From contig JALWTJ010000154.1 in the NCBI GenBank assembly GCA_027082895.1, positions 1 through 7,402 of the forward strand: a DNA stretch of 7,402 nucleotides, given 5' to 3'. The DNA comes from Hyphomicrobiales bacterium (GTDB lineage Bacteria; Pseudomonadota; Alphaproteobacteria; Rhizobiales; Devosiaceae). Shown one piece after another: positions 1 to 6,216 of the stretch. The notes under the pieces are model-generated. The model was not told the origin of the DNA and did not search any database. It saw nothing but the letters and a program-made list of their open reading frames with translations. Each line of letters opens with the position of its first letter. Position 1 is the first letter of the stretch. Both the position numbers and the translations under genes were made by a program.

Positions 1-836
1 GTGCCGCCCAGCTTGCCGAACAGGCAGAAAAGGGCGCACGGGAAGGGGGGCACGCCGCCCCCGCCTACATCATCGGCACCGAAGTGCCGGTTCCGGGGGG
101 GGCAACCCATGCCCTGGACACGGTGGCGGTGACCCACGTCGCAGATGCCAGTGAAACCCTTGAATTGCACCGGCTCGCCTTTGGGAAGGCGGGTCTGGAG
201 GCCGCCTTTGCGCGGGTGGTGGGCCTGGTGGTTCAGCCCGGCGTCGAATTTGGCCATTCTGACATTGTTCGCTTCGACGCGCAGGAAGCGGCACCCCTGA
301 CCCGCTGGCGCAACCAGCAGGGTGGGGTGGTTTTTGAAGCCCATTCCACCGATTATCAGTCCGCCCGTTCCCTCAGGGAGCTGGTTCTGGGTGGTTTTGC
401 CATTCTCAAGGTCGGCCCCGGCCTGACATTTGCCATGCGCGAAGCCCTTTATGCTCTGGACGCCATCGCCGCCCATCTGGACCCCGACTATCCCCCCAAC
501 AACCTGCCCGACGCCATGGAAGAAGTCATGCTTGGCGAGCCGGGGGACTGGGAGCCCTATTATCATGGCACCGATGCCCACCGGAAACTGCTGCGCCACT
601 TTTCCTATTCCGACCGTATCCGCTACTATTGGGCAAGGGAATGGGCAGTGCACAATGTGACGCGCCTGCTGGAGACCCTTCAGGACCGCCAGATACCGGA
701 AACCCTCGTCTCCCAATATCTGCCCTGGGCCTATGGGGATGTGGCCGAAAAACGGATGGCCGCTACTCCCTCCAGCCTGATCGACGCCGCTATCCGCCGC
801 GCCTTGGCGCCGTATTCCGCCGCCTGCGCCGACTGA
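1..836 (+). CDS. gatZ: GatZ/KbaZ-family protein (tagatose-1,6-bisphosphate aldolase subunit or tagatose-6-phosphate 4-epimerase), 5' truncated
   Basis: Partial gene: the frame is open from base 3 and ends at the TGA at 834-836, giving about 277 residues. E. coli KbaZ/GatZ have about 420, so roughly the first 150 are missing. Family motifs seen in order are GTEVPVPGG (about 75-105), VQPGVEFGHSD, FEAHSTDYQ, ILKVGPGLTFAMREAL, SYSDRIRYYW and LVSQYLPWAYG. In enterobacteria this family (PF08013) is the non-catalytic partner of the class II D-tagatose-1,6-bisphosphate aldolase GatY/KbaY. In Agrobacterium a PF08013 member was shown to epimerise D-tagatose 6-phosphate to D-fructose 6-phosphate. No GatY-like partner is visible, and the host looks alphaproteobacterial, so the epimerase role is a serious alternative. 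The ATPase gene follows 17 nt downstream, so the two are probably cotranscribed. Family assignment is firm; the exact reaction is not. Confidence 0.88.
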   Translation, partial: AAQLAEQAEKGAREGGHAAPAYIIGTEVPVPGGATHALDTVAVTHVADASETLELHRLAFGKAGLEAAFARVVGLVVQPGVEFGHSDIVRFDAQEAAPLTRWRNQQGGVVFEAHSTDYQSARSLRELVLGGFAILKVGPGLTFAMREALYALDAIAAHLDPDYPPNNLPDAMEEVMLGEPGDWEPYYHGTDAHRKLLRHFSYSDRIRYYWAREWAVHNVTRLLETLQDRQIPETLVSQYLPWAYGDVAEKRMAATPSSLIDAAIRRALAPYSAACAD

Positions 837-853
837 AAAAGGAGTTTGCTGCC

Positions 854-1951
854 ATGGGAACCCTGGCCTTTGAGGATGTACGAAAATCCTACGGTGAAGT
901 TGAAGTCATTCACGGCGTCAATCTGGACGTCCGCGATACCGAGTTCGTGGCGCTGGTCGGCCCGTCCGGGTGTGGAAAATCAACCTTGCTGCGCATGATC
1001 GCGGGCCTTGAGGCCATTTCGTCGGGCGCCATTTCCATAGATGGCCGGGTGGTCAATGAGGTGGCCCCCATGGATCGTGACGTGGCCATGGTGTTCCAGT
1101 CCTATGCCCTTTATCCCCACATGACCGTGGCCCAGAACATGGGATTTGCCCTCAAGCTGGCCGGATGGAAAAAAAGGGACATCCGTGAGCAGGTCGGCAA
1201 GGCAGCCGCCATTCTAGGGCTGGAACCCTATCTGGAGCGCAAGCCCAAGGAGCTCTCCGGCGGGCAGATGCAGCGGGTCGCCATGGGACGGGCCATCGTG
1301 CGCAATCCGGAAATCTTCCTGTTCGATGAACCCCTGTCCAACCTTGATGCCAAGTTACGGGTCAAGGTGCGCGGCGAGATCAAGGCCCTGCACCAGCGCC
1401 TGAAGACCACCACCGTTTATGTGACTCATGACCAGGTGGAAGCCATGACCCTTGCCGACCGGCTGGTGGTCATGAACCAGGGGAACGTGGAGCAGATCGG
1501 AACACCGCTTGAACTCTATGATCGCCCGGCCACCGATTTTGTTGCCGGTTTCATCGGCACCCCGCCCATGAACCTGTTCGAGGGGCAACTGCATGCCGGT
1601 GAAAATCCCCGTTTCGTGTTGGAGGATGGCACCAGCCTGCCCCTGCCGGATCGCTTCGGCTCTGTTGAACCGGGGGCCGGACGCACTACGCTCGGGGTGC
1701 GCCCCGAACATCTCGTGCCTGCAGACAGCGGCTGGGAGCTGACGGTTGATCTGGTGGAAACCATGGGCAATGAAACCCACATCACCGGTCATGTCGGGAC
1801 CAGTGAGGCCATTTTCGTCATGAACGGGCGTGATTTTCCTGCCCCCGGCGACAAGGTGTACCTGTCCCCTGAGAACGACAATCTGCACCTTTTTATCGAT
1901 GGTCGGCGTCTGAATATGGATGCGGCCCCATCAATTGACAGGACAAACTGA
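854..1951 (+). CDS. MalK/UgpC-type sugar ABC transporter ATP-binding protein
   Basis: Complete 365-residue cytoplasmic ATPase of a CUT1 carbohydrate importer. It hydrolyses ATP and docks on the EAA loops of two permeases. Seen in the protein: Walker A GPSGCGKST (36-44), Q-loop glutamine Q82, signature LSGGQMQRVA (134-143), Walker B IFLFDEP (154-160), D-loop SNLDAKLR, and H-loop histidine H192 in YVTHDQVEAMT. A C-terminal TOBE/OB regulatory region contains GVRPEH (281-286). Length is normal for MalK/UgpC/MsmK proteins (about 350-370). The ATG at 854 is chosen because AAAAAGGAG (836-844) lies 9 nt upstream and the protein then begins as family members do; the longer in-frame extension overlaps the preceding gene in another frame. 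It follows the gatZ-like gene and converges on the regulator. Substrate cannot be read from the ATPase: it may energise the permeases at 4433-6173, a transporter upstream of the window, or both. Confidence 0.96.
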   Translation: MGTLAFEDVRKSYGEVEVIHGVNLDVRDTEFVALVGPSGCGKSTLLRMIAGLEAISSGAISIDGRVVNEVAPMDRDVAMVFQSYALYPHMTVAQNMGFALKLAGWKKRDIREQVGKAAAILGLEPYLERKPKELSGGQMQRVAMGRAIVRNPEIFLFDEPLSNLDAKLRVKVRGEIKALHQRLKTTTVYVTHDQVEAMTLADRLVVMNQGNVEQIGTPLELYDRPATDFVAGFIGTPPMNLFEGQLHAGENPRFVLEDGTSLPLPDRFGSVEPGAGRTTLGVRPEHLVPADSGWELTVDLVETMGNETHITGHVGTSEAIFVMNGRDFPAPGDKVYLSPENDNLHLFIDGRRLNMDAAPSIDRTN

Positions 1952-1965
1952 CCGGCAGCGAAGGG

Positions 1966-1999
1966 CCCGCGTCGCCTCCGTTCATTCCGCTGACGCGGG
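1966..1999. terminator. Weak hairpin at convergent gene ends
   Basis: CCCGCGTC (1966-1973) pairs with GACGCGGG (1992-1999) to give an 8-bp G+C-rich stem with an 18-nt loop. It lies in the 30-bp gap between the ATPase stop and the regulator stop and runs into the last codons of the regulator. Its position suits a shared 3'-end structure for both transcripts. No T-run follows on either strand, so it is not a canonical intrinsic terminator. Confidence 0.3.
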
Positions 2000-2878
2000 G
2001 GAGCGGTGAAATTTCTTGATATCCTGCCGGTAGCGGCGCGGGGTCCTGCCCACCTGGGAATGAAACGCGTCATAGAGTCGGGTCAGTGAGCTGTAGCCGC
2101 AACTGTGGGCGATGTCGGCAATGGCCCGGTCGGTGTTGGTCAGCAGGTACATGGCCTGGCTGAGCCGCCGCCGCCGCACATATTGTCCGATGGACAGGCC
2201 CAGTACCTTGCGGAACGCGGCCATGGCGCTTGTCTGGTGCAACCCGGTTGCCCGCGTGACATCGCTCACCCGGAAGGGGCGGGAAATATGGGCGTTGATA
2301 TAGGCCGTCATGGTTTCCACATGGGCCACCAGTCGCGGATTGGCTCTGTCCGAGCCGGGCAGGGCATCTGCTGCCGCTTCCCGGCTGTCCGCAAGGATCG
2401 GCTCAAGGGCCATGCGGCGCAGGCGCAGCAGAAGTTCCTCCCGGAAAACCTGGCGCAACGCCCGGTTGGTAGTGGCCCATTTTTCGCTCATGGGCACAAG
2501 GGAATGATGGGCCCAGCTGCATTCGTCCCGGGTCTGGATCAGTTCGCCCCGCAGCAGGGTAGCCCGGAACGACGCCGCCACCGGAAGCCGCAGGAACTCC
2601 ACGATGGGTATGTAGGCGCATACCAGTTGCTGCTCCTCCCCGACACTGATCGCCTGGTGGTGCACCGCCGCCCAGAAAACCCCCAGCCGCCGGGGTGCAA
2701 GGGCTGCCCGGCGGCCGTTCAGCAGATATTCCATCTGCCCGCGCGGCAGGTAGTTGATTTCCACATGATCGTGCCAGTGGGCCGCCGGCATCACGTCCGC
2801 CACATGCCGCTCCACGAAAAAGGCATCGCTTGGCAGATCTTCGTCCGGCTGGATACCATCGGTGCCGACAGGTTCCAT
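1982..2878 (-). CDS. AraC-family transcriptional regulator, MelR-like
   Basis: 298-residue sugar-responsive DNA-binding regulator. The N-terminal cupin-like half contains VMPAAHWHDHVEIN and then GQMEYLLNGR, which aligns by eye with E. coli MelR (IMPTSHWHGQVEVN, then DVEYLIN); VFWAAVHHQ corresponds to MelR LFWACTPHQ. MelR is 302 residues, nearly the same length. The C-terminal AraC domain has two helix-turn-helix units, about 203-224 (RVSDVTRATGLHQTS) and 251-273 (IADIAHSCGYSSLTRLYDAF), ending in VGRTPRRYR. The ATG at 2878 is preferred over the in-frame TTG at 2890: GGGGAG (2883-2888 on the minus strand) sits 4 nt upstream of the ATG, whereas the TTG overlaps that site and has none of its own. 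It is transcribed divergently from the binding protein-permease-alpha-galactosidase operon, as melR is from melAB, and probably activates it in response to an alpha-galactoside. The inducer is inferred from context. Confidence 0.93.
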   Translation of the reverse strand: MEPVGTDGIQPDEDLPSDAFFVERHVADVMPAAHWHDHVEINYLPRGQMEYLLNGRRAALAPRRLGVFWAAVHHQAISVGEEQQLVCAYIPIVEFLRLPVAASFRATLLRGELIQTRDECSWAHHSLVPMSEKWATTNRALRQVFREELLLRLRRMALEPILADSREAAADALPGSDRANPRLVAHVETMTAYINAHISRPFRVSDVTRATGLHQTSAMAAFRKVLGLSIGQYVRRRRLSQAMYLLTNTDRAIADIAHSCGYSSLTRLYDAFHSQVGRTPRRYRQDIKKFHRSPASAE

Positions 2879-2898
2879 TTTGCTCCCCAAAACGCTTG

Positions 2899-2910
2899 TT
2901 TTCCGGAAAA
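2899..2910. promoter_or_regulatory. 12-bp perfect palindrome, candidate operator
   Basis: TTTTCCGGAAAA is a perfect inverted repeat lying 21 bp upstream of the regulator start codon. The flanking bases do not extend the symmetry. Its place suits an operator for autoregulation or for a second, dimeric repressor. AraC-family proteins usually bind direct repeats, so the MelR-like protein need not be the one that binds here. Confidence 0.35.
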
Positions 2911-2941
2911 GTTACCCGAAATCACGGAACAAAATCCACCC
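2904..2941 (+). promoter_or_regulatory. Candidate AraC-type direct-repeat site
   Basis: CGGAAAA at 2904-2910 and CGGAACA at 2925-2931 are the same motif with one mismatch. Each is followed by C-rich bases at a matching offset, and the starts are 21 bp apart, two helical turns. This is the geometry of AraC I1/I2 half-sites. If the -10 is TACCAT (2961-2966), the -35 position would be about 2938-2943, so a 17-bp downstream half-site (2925-2941) would overlap it, as araI2 does. Over 14 positions only about 8 match, so chance is possible. Confidence 0.22.
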
Positions 2942-3015
2942 ATTAATTGTTATTTTGCTGTACCATGTTCCTGGTCGCCACGAAAGAAACGGGAAAACCG
3001 TCGCGCGGGTGGCGT

Positions 3016-3055
3016 GGAACGTCCGGTCAGGACCGGATTCCCGTTCAGCCGTTCC
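3016..3055 (+). other. Structured 5' leader / palindrome upstream of the binding-protein gene
   Basis: TCCGGTC (3022-3028) and GACCGGA (3031-3037) form a near-perfect 16-bp palindrome, which as RNA gives a 6-bp stem with a CAGG loop. The bases just outside, GGAACG (3016-3021), can pair with CGTTCC (3050-3055), or GAACG (3017-3021) with CGTTC (3042-3046), so two mutually exclusive outer stems exist. The structure ends 14 nt before the Shine-Dalgarno sequence. It could be a DNA operator, an mRNA-stabilising leader, or chance in G+C-rich sequence. Confidence 0.3.
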
Positions 3056-3069
3056 GGGCTGCACACAAC

Positions 3070-3075
3070 AGGAGG
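3070..3075 (+). promoter_or_regulatory. Strong Shine-Dalgarno of the binding-protein gene
   Basis: AGGAGG, 6 nt before the ATG at 3082, is the best ribosome binding site in the window. It fixes the start and fits the high expression usually needed for a periplasmic binding protein. Confidence 0.85.
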
Positions 3076-3081
3076 ACCCCG

Positions 3082-4323
3082 ATGAAAACTCTTCTTACCG
3101 CCGTCAGCGCCCTGGCCTTGTCCACTTCGCTGGCCTATTCCGCAACCGAGATCCGCTACATGATGTGGGGGGATCCCCCCGAAATTGCCGTCTGGCAGCA
3201 GCTTGTGGCCGATTTCGAAAAGGCCAACCCCGATATCAGCGTCAAGGTCGAGGTCACGGACTGGGACAGCTACTGGGAGAAGCTGCGCGTCCAGACCATC
3301 GGCGGCGACGCCCCGGACGTGTTCGCCATGGACGCCCCCATCTATCCCGACTGGCAGTCCCGGGGCACCCTGCTCAACCTGCAACCCTATCTGGATGCCA
3401 ACCCGGACACCCTGAAGGGGGTCTATGAGGGGCCGCTCAAGGCCTATCGGCTGGCCGATGGTTTCTATGGTCTGCCACGGGATTTCCAGACCATCGCCAT
3501 GTTCTACAACAAGGACATGTTCGATGCTGCCGGTCTGGCCTACCCGGACGCCAGCTGGACCCTGGATGATCTGAAATCCGCCGCCGCAAAACTGACCATC
3601 GACAAGGATGGGGACGGCACCACCGACCAGTGGGGCATTTCCACCGAAGTTTGGGACATGGAACCCTTCTGGGGACCGGTTGTCACTGCCTTTGGCGGCA
3701 AGATCATTTCCGACGATTTCAAGACGACCCTGATGGACAAGGGAAAGGCACTGGATGCCTGGAACTTCATAACCGGCATGGTTCGGGATGACCATTCGAT
3801 CATGTCCGACGAGGAACTGGACAGCTACGGCTATGACGGATTCATCGCCAATGTTGCGGCCATGACCTTTTCCGGCCACTGGGTCATCCCCGCCTACAAT
3901 GAGGCCACGTTCAACTGGGGGGTTGCTCCCTTTCCCAAAGGGCCGGCCCGGCGGGCAACCCTGGTCAACAGCGCCGGTATCGTGATCGGCGCCAATACCG
4001 CCCACCCGGACGAAGCTTGGAAGTTCGTCAGCTATGTGCTGAGCGAGGAAGGGCAGTCAACCCTTTCTGCCCTGGGCTTTGCCATTCCGGTGCGCGAGTC
4101 AGTTGCCACGAGTCCAGTCTACCTGCAACAGAAATCCCGGGGGGACCACAAGCTGTTCGTGGATGCGCTGGATTATGCCATTCCCAAGCCGTCCTTCCGC
4201 GGATACGAGGAATGGTCCGCGGCGGTGGGGGATCCCCTGTCCCTGGTCTGGACCGGCGAAATGAGCCTGGAGGAGGCCCTGGACGAGATCGCGGCCACCG
4301 CCGACGATACCTTGCCCAACTGA
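3082..4323 (+). CDS. Extracellular (periplasmic) sugar-binding protein, family 1 (CUT1 ABC importer)
   Basis: 413-residue substrate-binding component of a carbohydrate ABC importer, MalE/UgpB type. A signal peptide (KTLLT followed by a hydrophobic Ala/Leu stretch, residues 2-20) ends at AYS, with likely cleavage before A21; there is no lipobox cysteine, so a soluble periplasmic protein is expected. The mature protein opens with TEIRYMMWGD, then shows GGDAPDVFAMDAPIYPDW, FYGLPRDFQTIAMFYNKDMF and GHWVIPAYNEATFNWGVAPFP, typical of family 1. DKDGDGTTDQWG at 174-185 has the DxDxDG pattern of an EF-hand-like calcium loop, often seen in this family. Length is usual (400-430). It is the first gene of the operon that runs into the permeases and alpha-galactosidase and is divergent from the MelR-like gene, so an alpha-galactoside ligand such as melibiose or raffinose is inferred. 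Its last codon and stop lie within a 14-bp tandem repeat. Confidence 0.95.
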   Translation: MKTLLTAVSALALSTSLAYSATEIRYMMWGDPPEIAVWQQLVADFEKANPDISVKVEVTDWDSYWEKLRVQTIGGDAPDVFAMDAPIYPDWQSRGTLLNLQPYLDANPDTLKGVYEGPLKAYRLADGFYGLPRDFQTIAMFYNKDMFDAAGLAYPDASWTLDDLKSAAAKLTIDKDGDGTTDQWGISTEVWDMEPFWGPVVTAFGGKIISDDFKTTLMDKGKALDAWNFITGMVRDDHSIMSDEELDSYGYDGFIANVAAMTFSGHWVIPAYNEATFNWGVAPFPKGPARRATLVNSAGIVIGANTAHPDEAWKFVSYVLSEEGQSTLSALGFAIPVRESVATSPVYLQQKSRGDHKLFVDALDYAIPKPSFRGYEEWSAAVGDPLSLVWTGEMSLEEALDEIAATADDTLPN

Positions 4324-4359
4324 TTTGGCCCAACTGATTTGGCCTAACTGATTTGGCCC
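4314..4359 (+). repeat. Three-copy 14-bp tandem repeat spanning the stop codon
   Basis: GCCCAACTGATTTG at 4314-4327 is repeated exactly at 4328-4341 and with one change (GCCTAACTGATTTG) at 4342-4355, followed by a further partial GCCC. Each copy contains TGA, at 4321, 4335 and 4349. Because 14 is not a multiple of three, these fall in three different frames; the first is the stop of the binding-protein gene. Replication slippage is the likely origin. Confidence 0.95.
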
Positions 4360-4363
4360 CCTT

Positions 4364-4405
4364 GTGCCGGCCTGCTTCTTTCGTTCTGATGGATCCGGCC
4401 GGCAC
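4364..4405 (+). other. Intergenic G+C-rich hairpin between binding-protein and permease genes
   Basis: GTGCCGGCC (4364-4372) pairs perfectly with GGCCGGCAC (4397-4405), a 9-bp stem with a 24-nt loop. No U-run follows, so it is unlikely to be a full intrinsic terminator. Hairpins at this place in maltose-type operons, such as the malE-malF REP elements, protect the upstream message from 3' exonucleases and so raise the ratio of binding protein to permease. The same role is inferred here. With the tandem repeat it fills most of the 109-nt gap. Confidence 0.55.
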
Positions 4406-4432
4406 GAAACACCTCAACCGGGATGCAAAAGC

Positions 4433-5317
4433 ATGAGCGAAGCAGGCATCAGGGCCAAGGGACGGGAGCGGATCTGGATCGGAATTCTCCTGTTCCCTAC
4501 CTTGCTGGGGCTGGCGGTGGGCGCCCTGGGCTCCATCGCCGCCACCTTCGGGCTGAGCTTTTTCGACTGGGACATGTTCACCCCGCCCCAACTGGTTGGT
4601 TTGCAGAACTATGTCGACCTGCTCAGCGACCGAAAGTTCAAGAAGGCCCTGTTCAATTCCATTGCCTTTTCCGCCATGTATGTGCCGGCAACGGTCATCC
4701 TGTCCCTGCTGGTTGCCGTTCTTCTCAACCGCCATGTCTACGGCAAGAGCCTGTTCCGTCTGCTGTTCTTTCTGCCGGTCGTTACCTCTCCCACCGCGGT
4801 GGGGCTGGTCTGGAGCTGGATCTATTCCAAGGACCAGGGGCTGCTCAATTCCATTCTGGGGGCCATGGGCATGGACCCGGTCTACTGGCTGGGCTCGAAA
4901 ATGGCGCTCTATTCGGTGGTGGTGGTCAATGTCTGGGGTGCCATCGGGGAGGGCATGATCATCTTTCTTGCCGGGTTGCAGGCCATTCCAAGAGATGTCT
5001 ACGAGGCCTCGATGCTTGATGGGGCCGGACCGGTGAAGCAGTTTTTCTATATTACCATTCCCCTGCTGATTCCCTCGATCTTCTTTCAGACCATCCTGTC
5101 CACCATCAACGCCTTTCAGGCCTTCGACTATATCTACATTCTGACCAAGACGGCCGGGGGTGGCTCCACCGTTCCCACCCTGGTGTTCAACCTCTACCGG
5201 GAAGGCTTCAACTTTTTCCGCATGGGTAACGCCTCGGCCCAGGCCGTGGTGCTGGCTGCCATGATCATGGTGCTGACCCTGATCTATTCGCATCTGCAAA
5301 AGAAATGGGGGCAATGA
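4433..5317 (+). CDS. Sugar ABC transporter permease, MalF/UgpA type
   Basis: 294-residue inner-membrane permease with six hydrophobic segments, at about 14-38, 71-97, 106-130, 155-180, 207-230 and 265-285. The cytoplasmic EAA loop that contacts the ATPase is EASMLDGAGPVKQFF, starting at residue 191, with the conserved DGA and a following IPLL. The N-terminal signature LSFFDWDMFTPPQLVGLQNY and FFLPVVTSPTAVGLVWSWIY are typical of MalF/UgpA-like CUT1 permeases; the short length (enteric MalF has about 514) is normal for this subgroup. The ATG at 4433 is chosen over an in-frame GTG at 4364: the GTG lies inside the hairpin stem and would add a 23-residue polar leader unlike the family. The Shine-Dalgarno is weak (GGGA at 4420-4423). 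The next permease gene starts 4 nt after this stop. Confidence 0.95.
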   Translation: MSEAGIRAKGRERIWIGILLFPTLLGLAVGALGSIAATFGLSFFDWDMFTPPQLVGLQNYVDLLSDRKFKKALFNSIAFSAMYVPATVILSLLVAVLLNRHVYGKSLFRLLFFLPVVTSPTAVGLVWSWIYSKDQGLLNSILGAMGMDPVYWLGSKMALYSVVVVNVWGAIGEGMIIFLAGLQAIPRDVYEASMLDGAGPVKQFFYITIPLLIPSIFFQTILSTINAFQAFDYIYILTKTAGGGSTVPTLVFNLYREGFNFFRMGNASAQAVVLAAMIMVLTLIYSHLQKKWGQ

Positions 5318-5321
5318 TTCC

Positions 5322-6173
5322 ATGTCCAACGCCCATCTGCTCAAACCCACCTTTGCCAATCACATGCGTTCCAACGCCCTGTTTTATGTGCTGCTGATTG
5401 GCGGCGCGATCCTCATGATCGGCCCCTTCGTCTGGATGGTGTCCACTTCCCTGAAAGTGCCCGGCGACCAGTTTGACCGGCGCCTGATTCCCGCCCGGAT
5501 CACATTGTCCAATTTTCCGACGGCCTGGGAGCTGATGGGATTTTCCAACCTGATCTGGAATTCCTTCAAGATCGCGGCCCTGTCCACCATCGGGCAGGTA
5601 CTGACCTGCTCCATGGGGGCCTTCGTGTTCGCCATCGTGAAGTTTCCGGGCCGGGAATTCCTGTTCGTGCTGCTGCTGGCCACTTTGATGGTGCCCCACC
5701 AGATGACCATCATTCCCGAATTTCTGATTTTCCGCTGGCTGGGGCTTTATGGCACCGCGGCTCCCCTCTATCTGCCCTCCTTTCTGGGCGGAGCGTTCGG
5801 CGTGTTCCTGCTGCGGCAATACTTCCGCACCATCCCGATCGAGCTTTCCGAGGCTGCCCGGCTCGATGGCGCCTCCCTGTTCGACATCTACTGGCGCATC
5901 TACCTGCCATTGGCTGTCCCCGCTCTGGCGGCGTTGGCAATATTTTCCTTCATGAGTTCGTGGAACGACCTGTTTTCTGCCCTGATCTATCTGCCCTCCG
6001 ATCTGGAAAAGACCACCTTGCCGGTCGGTCTGTCCCTGTTCCAGAAACTGTATCAGGGCAAGTGGACCATCATGATGGCCGCCGTGCTTATTTCCGTCAC
6101 CCCGATCATGATCGCCTTCTTCTTCGTCCAGAAACAATTCATCCAGGGACTCGCCCTGACCGGAATTAAGTAA
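5322..6173 (+). CDS. Sugar ABC transporter permease, MalG/UgpE type
   Basis: 283-residue inner-membrane permease, partner of the preceding MalF-type protein. The first membrane segment is about residues 18-42 (YVLLIGGAILMIGPFVWMV), with five more downstream. The EAA loop, EAARLDGASLFDIYWRIYLP from residue 177, matches the canonical EAAxxDGA pattern better than the first permease does. MVPHQMTIIPEFLIF and FMSSWNDLFSALIYL are MalG-family signatures, as is the C-terminal end FVQKQFIQGLALTGIK. The start at 5322 lies 4 nt after the upstream stop, so translational coupling is likely; the only nearby purine-rich site is GGGG at 5307-5310. An ATG at residue 15 is possible but would remove the N-terminal tail. 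The alpha-galactosidase gene follows after 43 nt. Confidence 0.95.
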   Translation: MSNAHLLKPTFANHMRSNALFYVLLIGGAILMIGPFVWMVSTSLKVPGDQFDRRLIPARITLSNFPTAWELMGFSNLIWNSFKIAALSTIGQVLTCSMGAFVFAIVKFPGREFLFVLLLATLMVPHQMTIIPEFLIFRWLGLYGTAAPLYLPSFLGGAFGVFLLRQYFRTIPIELSEAARLDGASLFDIYWRIYLPLAVPALAALAIFSFMSSWNDLFSALIYLPSDLEKTTLPVGLSLFQKLYQGKWTIMMAAVLISVTPIMIAFFFVQKQFIQGLALTGIK

Positions 6174-6216
6174 CCCGTCGCAATTTTTCTCCCCTGATTC
6201 AAAGGAACCGTTCCCC

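Larger units (their letters stand above)
2879..3081. promoter_or_regulatory. Divergent promoter/operator region between the regulator and the uptake operon
   Basis: This 203-bp gap lies between two divergent start codons, and its first 90 bp are clearly richer in A+T than the flanking genes. It must hold the promoters for the regulator and for the operon. Seen within it: a 12-bp palindrome (2899-2910), two CGGAAMA elements 21 bp apart (2904 and 2925), a possible plus-strand -10 element TACCAT (2961-2966) without a good -35, and a structured leader (3016-3055). A poor -35 would suit activator-dependent transcription. I found no convincing sigma-70 pair for the regulator. Confidence 0.7.

Noticed and set aside
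629..853. N-terminal extension of the ATPase
   Set aside because: It overlaps the conserved 3' end of the gatZ-like gene in another frame, while the ATG at 854 has a good Shine-Dalgarno and the expected ABC N terminus.
2105..3085. 326-codon plus-strand open frame antisense to the regulator
   Set aside because: It lies opposite a clear AraC-family gene, has a low-complexity His/Gly/Pro/Arg-rich composition, and runs through the intergenic region. It is a shadow frame of G+C-rich codon usage.
2950..4005. 351-codon minus-strand open frame opposite the binding protein
   Set aside because: It is a shadow of the binding-protein gene, with a Gly/Val/Gln-rich translation and no domain or ribosome binding site.
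4364..4432. N-terminal extension of the first permease from GTG 4364
   Set aside because: The GTG sits inside a hairpin stem with no Shine-Dalgarno, and the added residues are polar and unlike MalF-type N termini.
4028..5359. 443-codon minus-strand open frame opposite the binding-protein end and first permease
   Set aside because: Its Gln/Gly/His-rich translation has no recognisable domain, and it is antisense to a well-supported permease gene.
6174..6216. Possible terminator at the TTTTT near 6184-6188 between the second permease and melA
   Set aside because: No stable stem precedes the short T-run, and the 43-nt gap with same-strand genes suits continued transcription.
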